Shown piece by piece: positions 42,939 through 51,405 of a DNA stretch of 64,000 nt. This DNA comes from Actinoallomurus sp963736325 (GTDB lineage Bacteria; Actinomycetota; Actinomycetes; Streptosporangiales; Streptosporangiaceae): contig CAVTOG010000008.1 of the NCBI GenBank assembly GCA_963736325.1, positions 1,054,001-1,118,000 on the forward strand, in the 5' to 3' direction. The position numbers were made by a program, and so were the translations under genes. Below the pieces are notes generated by a model, which saw only the letters and a program-made list of their open reading frames with translations, had not been told where the DNA came from and did not search any database. The stretch's first letter is position 1, and each line of letters starts with the position of its first letter.

Positions 42939-44240
42939 ATGTCCTCTCGACTCCTCATCCGCGGCGGCGTCATCGTCGACACCGATCCGAACCCCGCCGT
43001 CACCGGCCACACCGACCTGCTCGTCGAGGACGGCAGGATCGCCACCGTCGGAACCGGCCTGCGCGAGACCCCCGGCACGGAGGTGATCGACGCGACCGGC
43101 CGGATCGTGCTGCCCGGCTTCGTCGACACCCACCGGCACACCTGGCAGGCGGGCATCCGCGCCATCGCGCCCGACATCACGTTCGACGGCTACCTCGCCC
43201 ACGTCCTCGGTGAGCTCGCCCCACGTCACCGGCCCGAGGACGTGTACACGGCGAACCTGGCCGGCGCGCTCGAGTGTCTCGACGCCGGGATCACGACGCT
43301 GGTCGACTGGTCGCACATCCAGTTCACGCCCGCGCACACCGAGGCGACCGTCGAAGCGCTGCGACGGTCCGGCATCCGCGTGGTCCTGGGGTACTGCTAC
43401 GGAGGGGACGGCGGCCCGGACGGCCTGGCGGCCGAGGGCCGGCGCGTCCACCGGGAGCACTTCGGCCGCGCGGACCCGTTGCTGTCGATGGCCGTCGCCG
43501 CGCTCGGCCCGGAGATCGCCGGCGAAGACCTCGCCCGCCACGAGTGGCGGCTGGCCCGCGACCTCGACCTGCCGGTCACCGTGCACATGGGCGGTCACGG
43601 AGCCGAGAGCGCCGAGCGGGGCCTGGCGTTCCTGCGGGCGTACGGACTGATGGGGCCCCGCACGACCTACGTCCACCCGAACCACTACACCGACGACGCG
43701 CTCAAGGAGATCGCCGCCAGTGGCGGCACCGCGTCGGTCTCACCGGTCGTCGAGGCCGCGCTCGGCATCGGCCATCCCGCGACGGGCCGGGCGCGCTCGG
43801 CCGGGCTTCCCGTGGCCCTGGGCGCCGACACCGTCACGAGTGCTCCGGGCGACATGTTCAGCATGATGCGCGCGGCGTACGTGATGGAACGCGCCCGGCC
43901 CGGCGGCGCGGGCATGGGCTTCACCACCCGCGACGCGCTGCGGATGGCGACGATCGAGGGTGCCGAGGTGGCAGGGCTCGCCGACACGACCGGTTCGCTG
44001 CGGCCGGGCAAGCACGCCGACGTCGTACTGCTCCGCGCCGACACCCTGTCCATGGCGCCCGCCCATGACCCGGTCGGCGCCGTCGTCCTGTCCGCCGACA
44101 CGTCCTGCGTCGACACCGTCATCGTCGGCGGCCGGATCGTCAAACGCGACGGACGCCTCCTCCTCCACCACGACGTCGCCGCCGTGCTGTCCGCACTCAC
44201 CGGGTCGGCCGCCCGGCTCGCCGGACGGGCACCGGCGTGA
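42939..44240 (+). CDS. Amidohydrolase (cytosine deaminase/8-oxoguanine deaminase-like)
   Basis: 433-residue metal-dependent hydrolase of the amidohydrolase superfamily. Seen: LPGFVDTHRHTWQ (HxH metal site, about residues 66-70), VHMGGHGAES (metal His), YVHPNHYTDD and LGADTVTSAPGD (metal Asp), and the C-terminal GSLRPGKHADVVLL with the end of the composite beta-sandwich. The group deaminates purines, triazines or similar heterocycles. Start MSSRLLIRGG has AAGG upstream. Controlled by the divergent MarR. Substrate unknown. Confidence 0.87.
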   Translation: MSSRLLIRGGVIVDTDPNPAVTGHTDLLVEDGRIATVGTGLRETPGTEVIDATGRIVLPGFVDTHRHTWQAGIRAIAPDITFDGYLAHVLGELAPRHRPEDVYTANLAGALECLDAGITTLVDWSHIQFTPAHTEATVEALRRSGIRVVLGYCYGGDGGPDGLAAEGRRVHREHFGRADPLLSMAVAALGPEIAGEDLARHEWRLARDLDLPVTVHMGGHGAESAERGLAFLRAYGLMGPRTTYVHPNHYTDDALKEIAASGGTASVSPVVEAALGIGHPATGRARSAGLPVALGADTVTSAPGDMFSMMRAAYVMERARPGGAGMGFTTRDALRMATIEGAEVAGLADTTGSLRPGKHADVVLLRADTLSMAPAHDPVGAVVLSADTSCVDTVIVGGRIVKRDGRLLLHHDVAAVLSALTGSAARLAGRAPA

Positions 44241-44452
44241 GCCGGGCACGGGGCTGAGGCTCCCGAAGAGGTTCAACGCCGCCTCGGCGGCGGGGGAGGG
44301 GCGCGTCCCTGGCTTAGGGGCGCCGGATGGCGCGCACGGCCTGGATGTAGGACTCACCGTGTCCCGGCCTCGGGGGCGTGCAGGGCCTTGATGTGAGACC
44401 CGCCGGGCCGGTCATATCCATGCGCGCTCGGCGCGCCGCCTGAGGGGCCGCT
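44241..44452. other. Gap with imperfect 30-base direct repeat, no intact gene
   Basis: Two similar stretches, near 44332 (GCGCGCACGGCCTGGATGTA) and 44371 (GGCGTGCAGGGCCTTGATGT), lie 39 bases apart. Read on the minus strand they give similar short peptides (GESYIQAVRAIRRP then stop, and GGSHIKALHAPEAG). This may be the duplicated, eroded tail of a lost gene. No function can be assigned. Confidence 0.3.
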
Positions 44453-44968
44453 TTAGGTGAGCGGTTCGAGGATTCGGCGTGGTTCGCGCAGGGCGCGGGA
44501 CACGGGGTCGTCGCGGTGGGGGCGGCCGGGGCCCGGGCGTACCTCCAGTTCGCCGGGGGGTGCGTAGCGGCCGCACGTGGGGCAGGTGCCGGTGCGGCCG
44601 ATCGGGGATCCGCAGGCGGCGTGGGTGAAGACGCGTGCCGGGCCGCCCGGGGACAGGTACTCCGCGCCCCAGTGGCTGAGGGCGTTGAGGGCGGGCCACA
44701 GTTCGCGGCCGCGTTCGGTCAGGACGTACTCGTGCCGGACCGGGGTGTCCTGGTACGGGCGCCGTTCCAGGACTTCGGCGTCGACCAGCGCCGTCAGCCG
44801 CCCCGCGAGCACCGCGCGCGGGATGTCGAGGTGGGTGAGGAAGTCGTTGTAGCGGCGGACCCCGTAGAACGCGTCGCGGACGATCAGCAGTGTCCAGCGC
44901 TCGCCGAGTAGTTCCAGGGCCCGTGCCAGCGAGCAGTCCTGCCCTTCGTAGTCCTTGCCGAGTGCCAT
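44453..44968 (-). CDS. HxlR-family transcriptional regulator
   Basis: 171-residue regulator. The HxlR winged helix is complete: CSLARALELLGERWTLLIVR, DAFYGVRRYNDFLTHLDIPR, AVLAGRLTALVDAEVLERRP and the wing RHEYVLTERGRELWPAL. A C-terminal zinc-ribbon-like tail has Cys pairs (ACGSPIGRTGTCPTCG), seen in a subset of the family. The ATG at 44968 is used; a GTG two codons upstream is possible. Divergent from an MFS pump across a large operator. HxlR proteins often sense aldehydes, disulfides or drugs. Confidence 0.9.
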   Translation of the reverse strand: MALGKDYEGQDCSLARALELLGERWTLLIVRDAFYGVRRYNDFLTHLDIPRAVLAGRLTALVDAEVLERRPYQDTPVRHEYVLTERGRELWPALNALSHWGAEYLSPGGPARVFTHAACGSPIGRTGTCPTCGRYAPPGELEVRPGPGRPHRDDPVSRALREPRRILEPLT

Positions 44969-44988
44969 GGCCACAGTCTATCCAGTGG

Positions 44989-45037
44989 GTTCATTGAACG
45001 AACCTTCGCTGTTATCGTGATGGTTCGTTCAATGAAC
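44989..45037. promoter_or_regulatory. HxlR operator: 16-bp inverted repeat
   Basis: GTTCATTGAACGAACC at 44989-45004 and its exact complement at 45022-45037, 17 bases apart. Each arm holds the 11-bp palindrome GTTCATTGAAC, so the region carries two full binding sites. It fills the gap between the divergent HxlR and MFS genes. Confidence 0.75.
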
Positions 45038-45052
45038 TCAGGAGGCCGGTCT

Positions 45053-46390
45053 GTGACCGAACGGACGGAGTACCGGGCGACGCTCCCGGTCGTCGCGGCG
45101 GCGACGATGCTCGCCCTGATGAACTACAACGCCACCGCCTCGACGCTCCCCGCGATGGCGCGGGACCTCGGCGCGGGCACCGGCGGGCAGACCTGGATCC
45201 TCAACGGCATCGCGCTCGGCACGGCGGTCCTGCTGCTCGTCGCGGGCAGCCTGGCCGACGACCACGGCCGCCGGAAGGTCTTCGCCTTGGGCGCCTCGGC
45301 GCTCGCGGTCTCCAGCGTCGCCTGCGCCGCCGCACCCACGACGACCGTGTTCGTCGCGGGCCGGGTGGTCCAGGGCGGAGCGACCGCGGCCCTGCTCGCC
45401 GCCGGGCTCGGCCTGATCGGCCACGCCTTCCCGTCGGGTCCGGGCCGCGCGCGGGCGACCGGAGTGTGGGGCGCGATGCTGGGGCTCGGCATCGCGGCGG
45501 GGCCCGAGGCGTCCGCCGGTCTCAGCGGGGCCGGGGGCTGGCGCACCTGGTACGCGCTGGCCGCCGTCGCGTCGGTGGTCCTGGCGGTGGCGGCATGGAG
45601 CGCGCTGGGGGAGTCGCGTGCCGAGCGGCCTCGCCGTCCCGACCTGCCGGGCGTGCTGACGTTCGGGACGGGCCTGGCCGCGCTGCTCGGCGCGATCACG
45701 CTGGGCCGGGGCGGCTGGACGCGTCCGCCGGTGGCCGTCCTGTTCGCGTCGGCCGCCGTCCTGCTGGCCGCCTTCGCGGTGGCGGAGCTGCGGTCGCGCG
45801 AGCCGATGCTCGACCTGGCGCTGTTCCGCCGCCCCGACTTCGTCGTGTCGGTCAGCGGCGCGTTCTTCACCGGCGCGGCCGTCATCGGGATGATGAGTTA
45901 CCTGCCGACCATCGTCGGACGCCTGCTCGGTGAGCCGCCGCTCGCGGCCGGGGCCGTCCTGACGCTCTGGGCCGGCGTCGCGTTCGCCGTGTCGCTCCAG
46001 GTACGCCGCGTCGCCGCGCGGCCACGCCACCTCATCGCCGTCGGCCTGGTCCTGTGCGCGCTCGGTGAGCTCGCCATGCTCGGGATGTCGGCGCGCTGGG
46101 AATGGTGGCGGCTCGCGCCGGGCCTGGTCGTCAGCGGGGTCGGCAGCGGCCTGCTGAACGCCGCCCTCGCGCGCGCCGCGGTGGAGAGCGTGCCCGCGGC
46201 GCGTACGGCCATGGGGTCCGGCGCGAACAACACCGCACGCTACGTCGGCGCCTCGGTCGGTGTCGCCGTGGTGGTCGCCGTCGCCACCTCGGCGCCCGGC
46301 CTGGCCGCGGGGGCGCGCGACGCCCTGGTCCTGTCGGCCTGCACCGCGGTCGCCGGAGCCCTGGTCGCCCTCGGCGTACGCGCCGGGTGA
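45053..46390 (+). CDS. MFS drug-efflux transporter
   Basis: 445-residue proton-driven exporter of the major facilitator superfamily, resembling EmrB/QacA-type pumps with 12-14 helices. Seen: LMNYNATASTLPAMARDLGA (helix 1 motif), LVAGSLADDHGRRKVFALGA (motif A) and VQGGATAALLAAGLGLI. GTG start with GGAGG seven bases upstream. Divergent HxlR with a strong shared operator suggests ligand-induced expression. Stop lies four bases from the end of the next, opposing gene. Confidence 0.88.
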   Translation: MTERTEYRATLPVVAAATMLALMNYNATASTLPAMARDLGAGTGGQTWILNGIALGTAVLLLVAGSLADDHGRRKVFALGASALAVSSVACAAAPTTTVFVAGRVVQGGATAALLAAGLGLIGHAFPSGPGRARATGVWGAMLGLGIAAGPEASAGLSGAGGWRTWYALAAVASVVLAVAAWSALGESRAERPRRPDLPGVLTFGTGLAALLGAITLGRGGWTRPPVAVLFASAAVLLAAFAVAELRSREPMLDLALFRRPDFVVSVSGAFFTGAAVIGMMSYLPTIVGRLLGEPPLAAGAVLTLWAGVAFAVSLQVRRVAARPRHLIAVGLVLCALGELAMLGMSARWEWWRLAPGLVVSGVGSGLLNAALARAAVESVPAARTAMGSGANNTARYVGASVGVAVVVAVATSAPGLAAGARDALVLSACTAVAGALVALGVRAG

Positions 46391-46394
46391 GCGG

Positions 46395-46958
46395 TCAGTG
46401 CTCCATCAGGTCGATGTAGTGCTGCGCCTGGTCGCGGGTGAAGTTCCCGACCATCATCAGCGTGCCGCCCGTGATGGGCTCCTGCACGGAGGGGGCGGAG
46501 ACCACCTTGCCGGCGGCCACGATGGCGAGCTGGTCGCCGGGCGGCTGCGTCTTCGAGGCCTCGGTGGTCAGCGTGCCCAGGCGTTCGGCGTCGGACGGGA
46601 ACAGGCCGATCTCCACGGAGAAGGAGCTGCTGCCGTGCGCCGGGTCCGGCGAGTGCAGCGTGATGTTCCGCACCTTGGAGACCGTCATCCCGTCGCCGAG
46701 CTGGTAGCAGGCGTCGCCTTTCACCGAGGGGACGCCGCCGGACGTACAGGCCGACTGCGTCACGGCGGTCACCCTGCGGAACTGCAGCGCCTGCTTCAGC
46801 GTGCCGCCGGACGACGCCGGCTTCCGCGCCGCCACGAAGATGACGATCGCGGCGAGCGCCACCAGCATCAACGCGAGCGCGCCGAGCGCGATGACGAGCG
46901 GCATGTTGCTGCGGCGGGGGGGCGGCGCCGGCGGGAAGTACGGTGGCGGCGGTTGCAC
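46395..46958 (-). CDS. Membrane-anchored protein with SecDF P1-head-like domain
   Basis: 187-residue protein: a proline-rich cytoplasmic head (MQPPPPYFPPAPPPRRS), one helix (LVIALGALALMLVALAAIVIF, about 21-41) and an outside domain resembling the P1 head of SecD: LQFRRVTAVTQ, GDACYQLGDGMTVSKV, the LGTLTTEA region, and the very characteristic DQLAIVAAGKVVSAPSVQEP and ITGGTLMMVGNFTRDQA. SecD proper is six-helix and works in protein export; this stand-alone head is probably a different use of the fold. Two Cys may form a disulfide. Function unknown. Confidence 0.75.
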   Translation of the reverse strand: MQPPPPYFPPAPPPRRSNMPLVIALGALALMLVALAAIVIFVAARKPASSGGTLKQALQFRRVTAVTQSACTSGGVPSVKGDACYQLGDGMTVSKVRNITLHSPDPAHGSSSFSVEIGLFPSDAERLGTLTTEASKTQPPGDQLAIVAAGKVVSAPSVQEPITGGTLMMVGNFTRDQAQHYIDLMEH

Positions 46959-47248
46959 GGAGCTCTCCTAGGGCGGCGATTTCACGAGGACTTCTCACTG
47001 AGACGCCGCCGATCATAAATGCGATCCGCCTGTGGAGATCTTCCCGAAACGCCCGTACGTGCGCCGTGTCCCTCCCGTTTCGGCGGCGCGGCCGGGCTTC
47101 GCCCGTCTCGTCGCTGATCGACCTCGGCGTGCGCGTCAAGTGAGGGTGCGGTACAAGAACCGTTGACTATTTCTTGTCCCTCGCATGCACCGACGGCGGC
47201 GCGGGTGAGGCGTCAGACTGTGGGCACTTATCAGTGGAAGGGTGACCG

Positions 47249-47905
47249 TTGTTCTTCTGGTTCCTTAAGCATGTGCTGCTGGGTCCGCTGCTGAAGGTCC
47301 TCTTCCGGCCCAGGGTGATCGGGGAGACACCCTCCGGACCGGCGATCATCGCTGCGAACCACCTGTCGTTCAGTGACTCTCTGTTCCTCCCGCTCATGGT
47401 GCCCGGTCAGCTGGTCTTCATCGGCAAGGACGACTATTTCGTCCGTAAGGGCATCAAAGGCCGGTTGATGGCGGCGTTCTTCCGCGGCGTGGGCACGATC
47501 CCGGTCGACCGGCGCGGCGGCAGCGACGCCGCCGACGCGCTGAGCACCGCGCTGCGGGTGCTCAAGGACGGTCGGCTGTTCGGCATCTACCCCGAGGGGA
47601 CCCGCTCACCGGACGGACGGCTGTACCGCGGCAAGACGGGAGTCGCGCGGCTCGCCGTCGAGTCGGGAGCCCCGGTCGTCCCCTGCGCGATCCTCAACAC
47701 CGACGTCATCCAGCCGCGCGGGCACCGCTTCCCCAAGCCGAAGAAGGTCACGCGGGTGCAGATCCACTTCGGCGAGCCGCTGAAGTTCCCCGGAGACAGC
47801 GACCTGCGCGAGGCCACCGACGAGGTCGTCGCCGCGATCCAGGCGCTGTCGGGCCAGGAGTACGTCAACGAGTACGCCGCCTCGCTGAAGGTCAGGACGG
47901 ACTGA
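47249..47905 (+). CDS. 1-acyl-sn-glycerol-3-phosphate acyltransferase (PlsC family)
   Basis: 218-residue membrane-associated acyltransferase. HX4D catalytic motif in NHLSFSD, the substrate site in FGIYPEGTRSPDGRLYRGKTG, and VPCAILNT are all present. It acylates lysophosphatidic acid or a related lysolipid. TTG start with AAGGGTGA just upstream. The 290-base gap before it (46959-47248) shows a TTGACT with ACAAGAA/TTCTTGT arms at 47153-47177 but no gene. Its 3' end overlaps the end of the broken LuxR gene. Confidence 0.87.
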   Translation: MFFWFLKHVLLGPLLKVLFRPRVIGETPSGPAIIAANHLSFSDSLFLPLMVPGQLVFIGKDDYFVRKGIKGRLMAAFFRGVGTIPVDRRGGSDAADALSTALRVLKDGRLFGIYPEGTRSPDGRLYRGKTGVARLAVESGAPVVPCAILNTDVIQPRGHRFPKPKKVTRVQIHFGEPLKFPGDSDLREATDEVVAAIQALSGQEYVNEYAASLKVRTD

Positions 47906-48096
47906 CGAAGCCCGACTCGTAGGCGGCGATGACGGCCTGCGTACGGTCGTGGGCCGAGAGCTTGGCCAGCACGTCGCCCACGTGCGTCTTCACGCTTCAC
48001 CACGATCTCGGCGTTGGACAGGCCCTTGGCCATCAGCTCCAGGACCTCGCCCTCGCGTTCGGTCAGCCGGGAGTGGACGAGCAGCGCCGTGCCGCC
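47892..48096 (-). pseudogene. Remnant of a NarL/LuxR-type response regulator (C-terminal HTH)
   Basis: Two frames together rebuild the end of a LuxR-type DNA-binding domain: LTEREGEVLELMAKGLSNAE then IVV in one frame, and KTHVGDVLAKLSAHDRTQAV then IAAYESGFVSPS and a stop in another. In intact members about ten residues (AERLVVSEAT-like) lie between them; here they are lost, and GTGAAG appears twice at the join. The receiver domain is absent. Recognition helix destroyed, so non-functional. Confidence 0.8.
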
Positions 48097-48415
48097 GAGC
48101 AGGAACGTCCAGCGGCGGCAGGTGGTGACGCTGATCAGGGGGCGGACGGGGTTCGCGCGATCGATCCTGGCGGACGGCGACGGCGGGAGCTCCCTCCGAG
48201 CGAGCGAGGTCCCGCGTGTCGGACTCGCGGAATGCGGGTACGCTGTTATACGTTGTACCTAGTGCCGATAATTCCGTTCATCGGATAGGCGCTTTCCCTC
48301 TCGCCGCTCGATCTCCGAGCAGGCGTCCATTCATTCCGAGGTAGACGTCACCGTCCCCGGACTTCATTTTCCACGCGGCCCGCGTGTTTCGTCCGCGTGC
48401 CCGAAAGGACCCTTC
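48097..48415 (+). other. Leader/promoter region of the rho-like gene
   Basis: No gene supported. G+C falls from 48230 on, with GGGTACGCT (TACGCT as a plausible -10 at 48239-48244) and a CCGAT/ATCGG pair further down. The 170 bases to the ATG could form an untranslated leader, as in other rho genes, where Rho limits its own synthesis. Confidence 0.4.
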
Positions 48416-49591
48416 ATGACCATCCTCATCACCGAATCGAAGACCGCGCCACGTGCGCCGGCCGATGAGAACCCTCCCGTCCCGGTGTCCGGCGTCCTCG
48501 ACGTACGCGGCAACCACGCGTTCATACGGACCTCGGGTTACCTGCCCGGACCGCAGGACGCCTACCTGTCACTCGCCCAGGCGGACCGGTACGGGCTGCG
48601 GCCCGGCGACCTCGTCGAGGGCGCCGCGCGGAGCCCGCGGCCGGGGAACGGGCGGGAGAAATTCCGTACCCTCACCCGGCTCGACACGGTGAACGGCCTG
48701 GCGCCGGAAAAGGCGAAGGCTCGGCCGGAATTCGCCGACCTGACACCGTTGTACCCGCAGGAACGCCTCCACGTTGAAACCAGTGGAAACGACGTGACCG
48801 GCCGCGTCATCGACCTGGTCGCCCCCATCGGGAAAGGACAGCGCGGGCTCATCGTCGCACCGCCCAAAGCGGGAAAGACGATGGTGCTGCAGTCGATGGC
48901 CAGGGCGATCCGTGCCAACCATCCCGAATGCCACGTCATGGTGGTGCTCGTCGACGAGCGACCTGAAGAGGTCACCGACATGCGGCGGTCCGTGGACGCC
49001 GAGGTCGTCCACTCGACCTTCGACCGGCCTTCCGGCGACCACGTCGCGGTCGCCGAGCTCGCCATCGAGCGTGCCAAGCGCCTCGTCGAGCAGGGCGGCG
49101 ACGTCGTCGTCATCCTCGACTCGATCACCCGCCTCGGCCGCGCGTACAACCTGGAGGCACCCTCCAGCAGCCGCATCCTCGCCGGCGGTGTGGCCACGAC
49201 CGCGATCCACCCGCCGCGCAGATTCCTCGGCGCCGCCCGCAACATCGAGGGCGGCGGCTCGCTGACGATCCTCGCGTCCGTCCTGGTCGAGACGGGGTCG
49301 CGGATGGACGAGGTGTTCTTCGAGGAGTTCAAGGGCACCGGCAACATGGAGCTGCGGCTCCGCCGCGACCTCGCCGACCGGCGCGTCTACCCGGCCGTCG
49401 ACGTCGCCGCGTCCGGTACCCGCCGCGACGACCTCATCATGTCCCGCGAGGAACTGGAGATCGCCGGACGGCTGCGCCGCGTGCTGCTCGCCCTCGGTCA
49501 CCAGGAGGCCGTCGAGCTCCTCACCGGCAAGATGCGCGATACCGGCTCGAACGCGGAGTTCCTCGCCCAGATCGCGCGCGACACAGCGTAG
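48416..49591 (+). CDS. Short transcription termination factor Rho
   Basis: 391-residue hexameric RNA helicase. It keeps the primary RNA-binding cold-shock-like domain (about 20-95; the aromatic positions read HAFIRT and AYLSLAQ against Phe-x-Phe and Tyr in E. coli) and the full motor: APPKAGKTMVLQ (Walker A, about 147), VDERPEEVTDMRR, VVVILDSITRLGRAYN, GTGNMEL (R loop) and the C-terminal helices. It lacks the N-terminal helical part and the long Arg/Asp-rich insertion of ordinary actinobacterial Rho (600-700 residues). Q-loop lysine is Arg (SSSRILAGG). Likely a second, specialised Rho beside a normal one elsewhere. Confidence 0.88.
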   Translation: MTILITESKTAPRAPADENPPVPVSGVLDVRGNHAFIRTSGYLPGPQDAYLSLAQADRYGLRPGDLVEGAARSPRPGNGREKFRTLTRLDTVNGLAPEKAKARPEFADLTPLYPQERLHVETSGNDVTGRVIDLVAPIGKGQRGLIVAPPKAGKTMVLQSMARAIRANHPECHVMVVLVDERPEEVTDMRRSVDAEVVHSTFDRPSGDHVAVAELAIERAKRLVEQGGDVVVILDSITRLGRAYNLEAPSSSRILAGGVATTAIHPPRRFLGAARNIEGGGSLTILASVLVETGSRMDEVFFEEFKGTGNMELRLRRDLADRRVYPAVDVAASGTRRDDLIMSREELEIAGRLRRVLLALGHQEAVELLTGKMRDTGSNAEFLAQIARDTA

Positions 49592-49592
49592 C

Positions 49593-51395
49593 TCACTCGA
49601 CCGTCACGCTCTTGGCGAGGTTGCGGGGCTTGTCGACGTCGTGGCCCAGTGCCACGGCCGCGTGGTAGGCCAGCAGCTGCAGCGGGATCGGCAGCAGGAT
49701 CGGGTCGAGCTCGGGCTCGTTCTTGGGGATCACGATGGAGTCGTCGCCGAGCGCGCGGTGCCCGACCGTCAGCACCCGTCCGTGCCGAGCGCGGATCTCG
49801 CCGAGCGTCGAGAGGTTCTTGTCCAGCAGCTCGTCGTCGGGCACGATCGCGACCGCCGGCAGCTCCGGGCCGACCAGCGCGAGCGGGCCGTGCTTGAGCT
49901 CGCTCGCCGGATAGGCCTCCGCGTGGACGTAGGAGACCTCCTTGAGCTTCTGCGCGCTCTCCCTCGCGACCGGGAAGCCGCGTACCCGCCCGATGAACAG
50001 CATGCTCCGGTACCGGGCGAAGTCGGCGGCGATCTCGGCGATCCGTTCCTCCTGCTTCAGGATCTCCTCGATCTGGGCCGGCAGCGCGCGCAGGCCGTCC
50101 GCGATCCGCCGCCCGTCGGCGGGCGACAGGTCGTGGATGCGGCCCAGATGCAGCGCCAGCAGCCCGAACACCACGGTCGTCGAGGTGTACGCCTTGGTCG
50201 AGGCCACGGCGGTCTCCGGCCCCGCGTGCAGGTACACACCGCCGTCGCACTCGCGGGCGATCGCGCTGCCGACCGCGTTGACGACGCCGAGCACGCGCCC
50301 GCCCTTGCGCTTCAGCTCCTGCACGGCGGCGAGCGTGTCGTAGGTCTCGCCGGACTGGCTGACCGCGATGTAGAGGGTGTCGGCCTCCACGACCGGGTTG
50401 CGGTAGCGGAACTCCGACGCCGGCTCGGCGTCGGCCGGGATGCGCGCCAGCTCCTCGATGAGCTGGGCGCCGACCTGCCCGGCGTAGTACGCGGAGCCGC
50501 AACCGAGGATCTTCACGCGCCGCACCTCGCGTGCCTCGCGCGGGTCCAGGTCGAGCCCGCCCAGGTGCGCTGTGTGGAACCGGGCGTCGAGCCGTCCGCG
50601 CAGCGCCCTTTCGACCGCCGCGGGCTGTTCGTGGATCTCCTTCAGCATGAAGTGCGCGTAGCCGTCGGCGTCGTAGGACGCCTCGTCCGCCTCGATGACG
50701 GACGGCTCCTTCCGCGTGGCACGCGCGTCGAGGGTGAAGGTGCGGAACCCGTCCGCGCGTACGGTGGCCAGCTCTCCGTCGTCCAGGTGCACGACCTGGC
50801 AGGTGTAGCGGACGAGCGCGGCGACGTCGGAGGCGGCGAACATCTCCTTCTCCCCGATGCCGAGCACGACGGGGCTGCCGTTGCGCGCGACCACGAGCAG
50901 GCCGGGATGGCGGGAGTCGACGACCGCGATGCCGTACGTGCCGACGATCTGCGACAGCGCCTCGCGTACGGCGTCCTCCAGCTCGTCCGCGGAGGAGCGC
51001 GCGATCAGGTGCGGCAGGACCTCGCTGTCGGTCTCCGATCGCAGGGTGACGCCCTCGGCCTCCAGCTTGGCGCGCAGCTCGTCGGCGTTCTCGATGATGC
51101 CGTTGTGTGCGACCGCTACGGTGCCGGCGACGTGCGGGTGGGCGTTGACGTCGCTCGGCTCGCCGTGCGTCGCCCAGCGCGTGTGCCCGATGCCGGTGGC
51201 CCCCTTGAACCGCGCGGGCAGACCGGCCGCCATCTCGGCGACGCGGCCCTTGGCCTTGCGGACCCGCAGGTCGCCGGAGCGGCCGATGACCGCGACGCCC
51301 GCAGAGTCGTACCCGCGGTACTCCAGGCGCGCCAGCCCCTCGGTCAGGATCGGGACGGCGTCTTTCGGGCCGGTATAGGCGACGATTCCGCACAT
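49593..51395 (-). CDS. glmS: Glutamine-fructose-6-phosphate aminotransferase (isomerizing)
   Basis: 600-residue enzyme making glucosamine-6-phosphate, the entry to peptidoglycan precursors. Starts MCGIVAYTGP, with the Cys2 nucleophile of the glutaminase domain; two SIS sugar-isomerase domains follow (CGSAYYAGQVGA, AVSQSGETYDTLAA) and the protein ends PRNLAKSVTVE as usual. Length is standard. It is second in a two-gene minus-strand operon, 10 bases after a small gene, and is not preceded by a glmS ribozyme. Its stop lies one base from the end of the rho-like gene. Confidence 0.97.
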   Translation of the reverse strand: MCGIVAYTGPKDAVPILTEGLARLEYRGYDSAGVAVIGRSGDLRVRKAKGRVAEMAAGLPARFKGATGIGHTRWATHGEPSDVNAHPHVAGTVAVAHNGIIENADELRAKLEAEGVTLRSETDSEVLPHLIARSSADELEDAVREALSQIVGTYGIAVVDSRHPGLLVVARNGSPVVLGIGEKEMFAASDVAALVRYTCQVVHLDDGELATVRADGFRTFTLDARATRKEPSVIEADEASYDADGYAHFMLKEIHEQPAAVERALRGRLDARFHTAHLGGLDLDPREAREVRRVKILGCGSAYYAGQVGAQLIEELARIPADAEPASEFRYRNPVVEADTLYIAVSQSGETYDTLAAVQELKRKGGRVLGVVNAVGSAIARECDGGVYLHAGPETAVASTKAYTSTTVVFGLLALHLGRIHDLSPADGRRIADGLRALPAQIEEILKQEERIAEIAADFARYRSMLFIGRVRGFPVARESAQKLKEVSYVHAEAYPASELKHGPLALVGPELPAVAIVPDDELLDKNLSTLGEIRARHGRVLTVGHRALGDDSIVIPKNEPELDPILLPIPLQLLAYHAAVALGHDVDKPRNLAKSVTVE

Positions 51396-51405
51396 ATTGG
51401 ACTCC

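Noticed and set aside
47153..47177. ACAAGAA/TTCTTGT arms upstream of plsC as an operator
   Set aside because: The 11-base spacer and lack of a convincing promoter around it make chance likely.
48416..49591. Rho-like gene considered as part of a bicyclomycin or other antibiotic cluster
   Set aside because: No biosynthetic genes are nearby; neighbours are plsC, a pseudogene and glmS.
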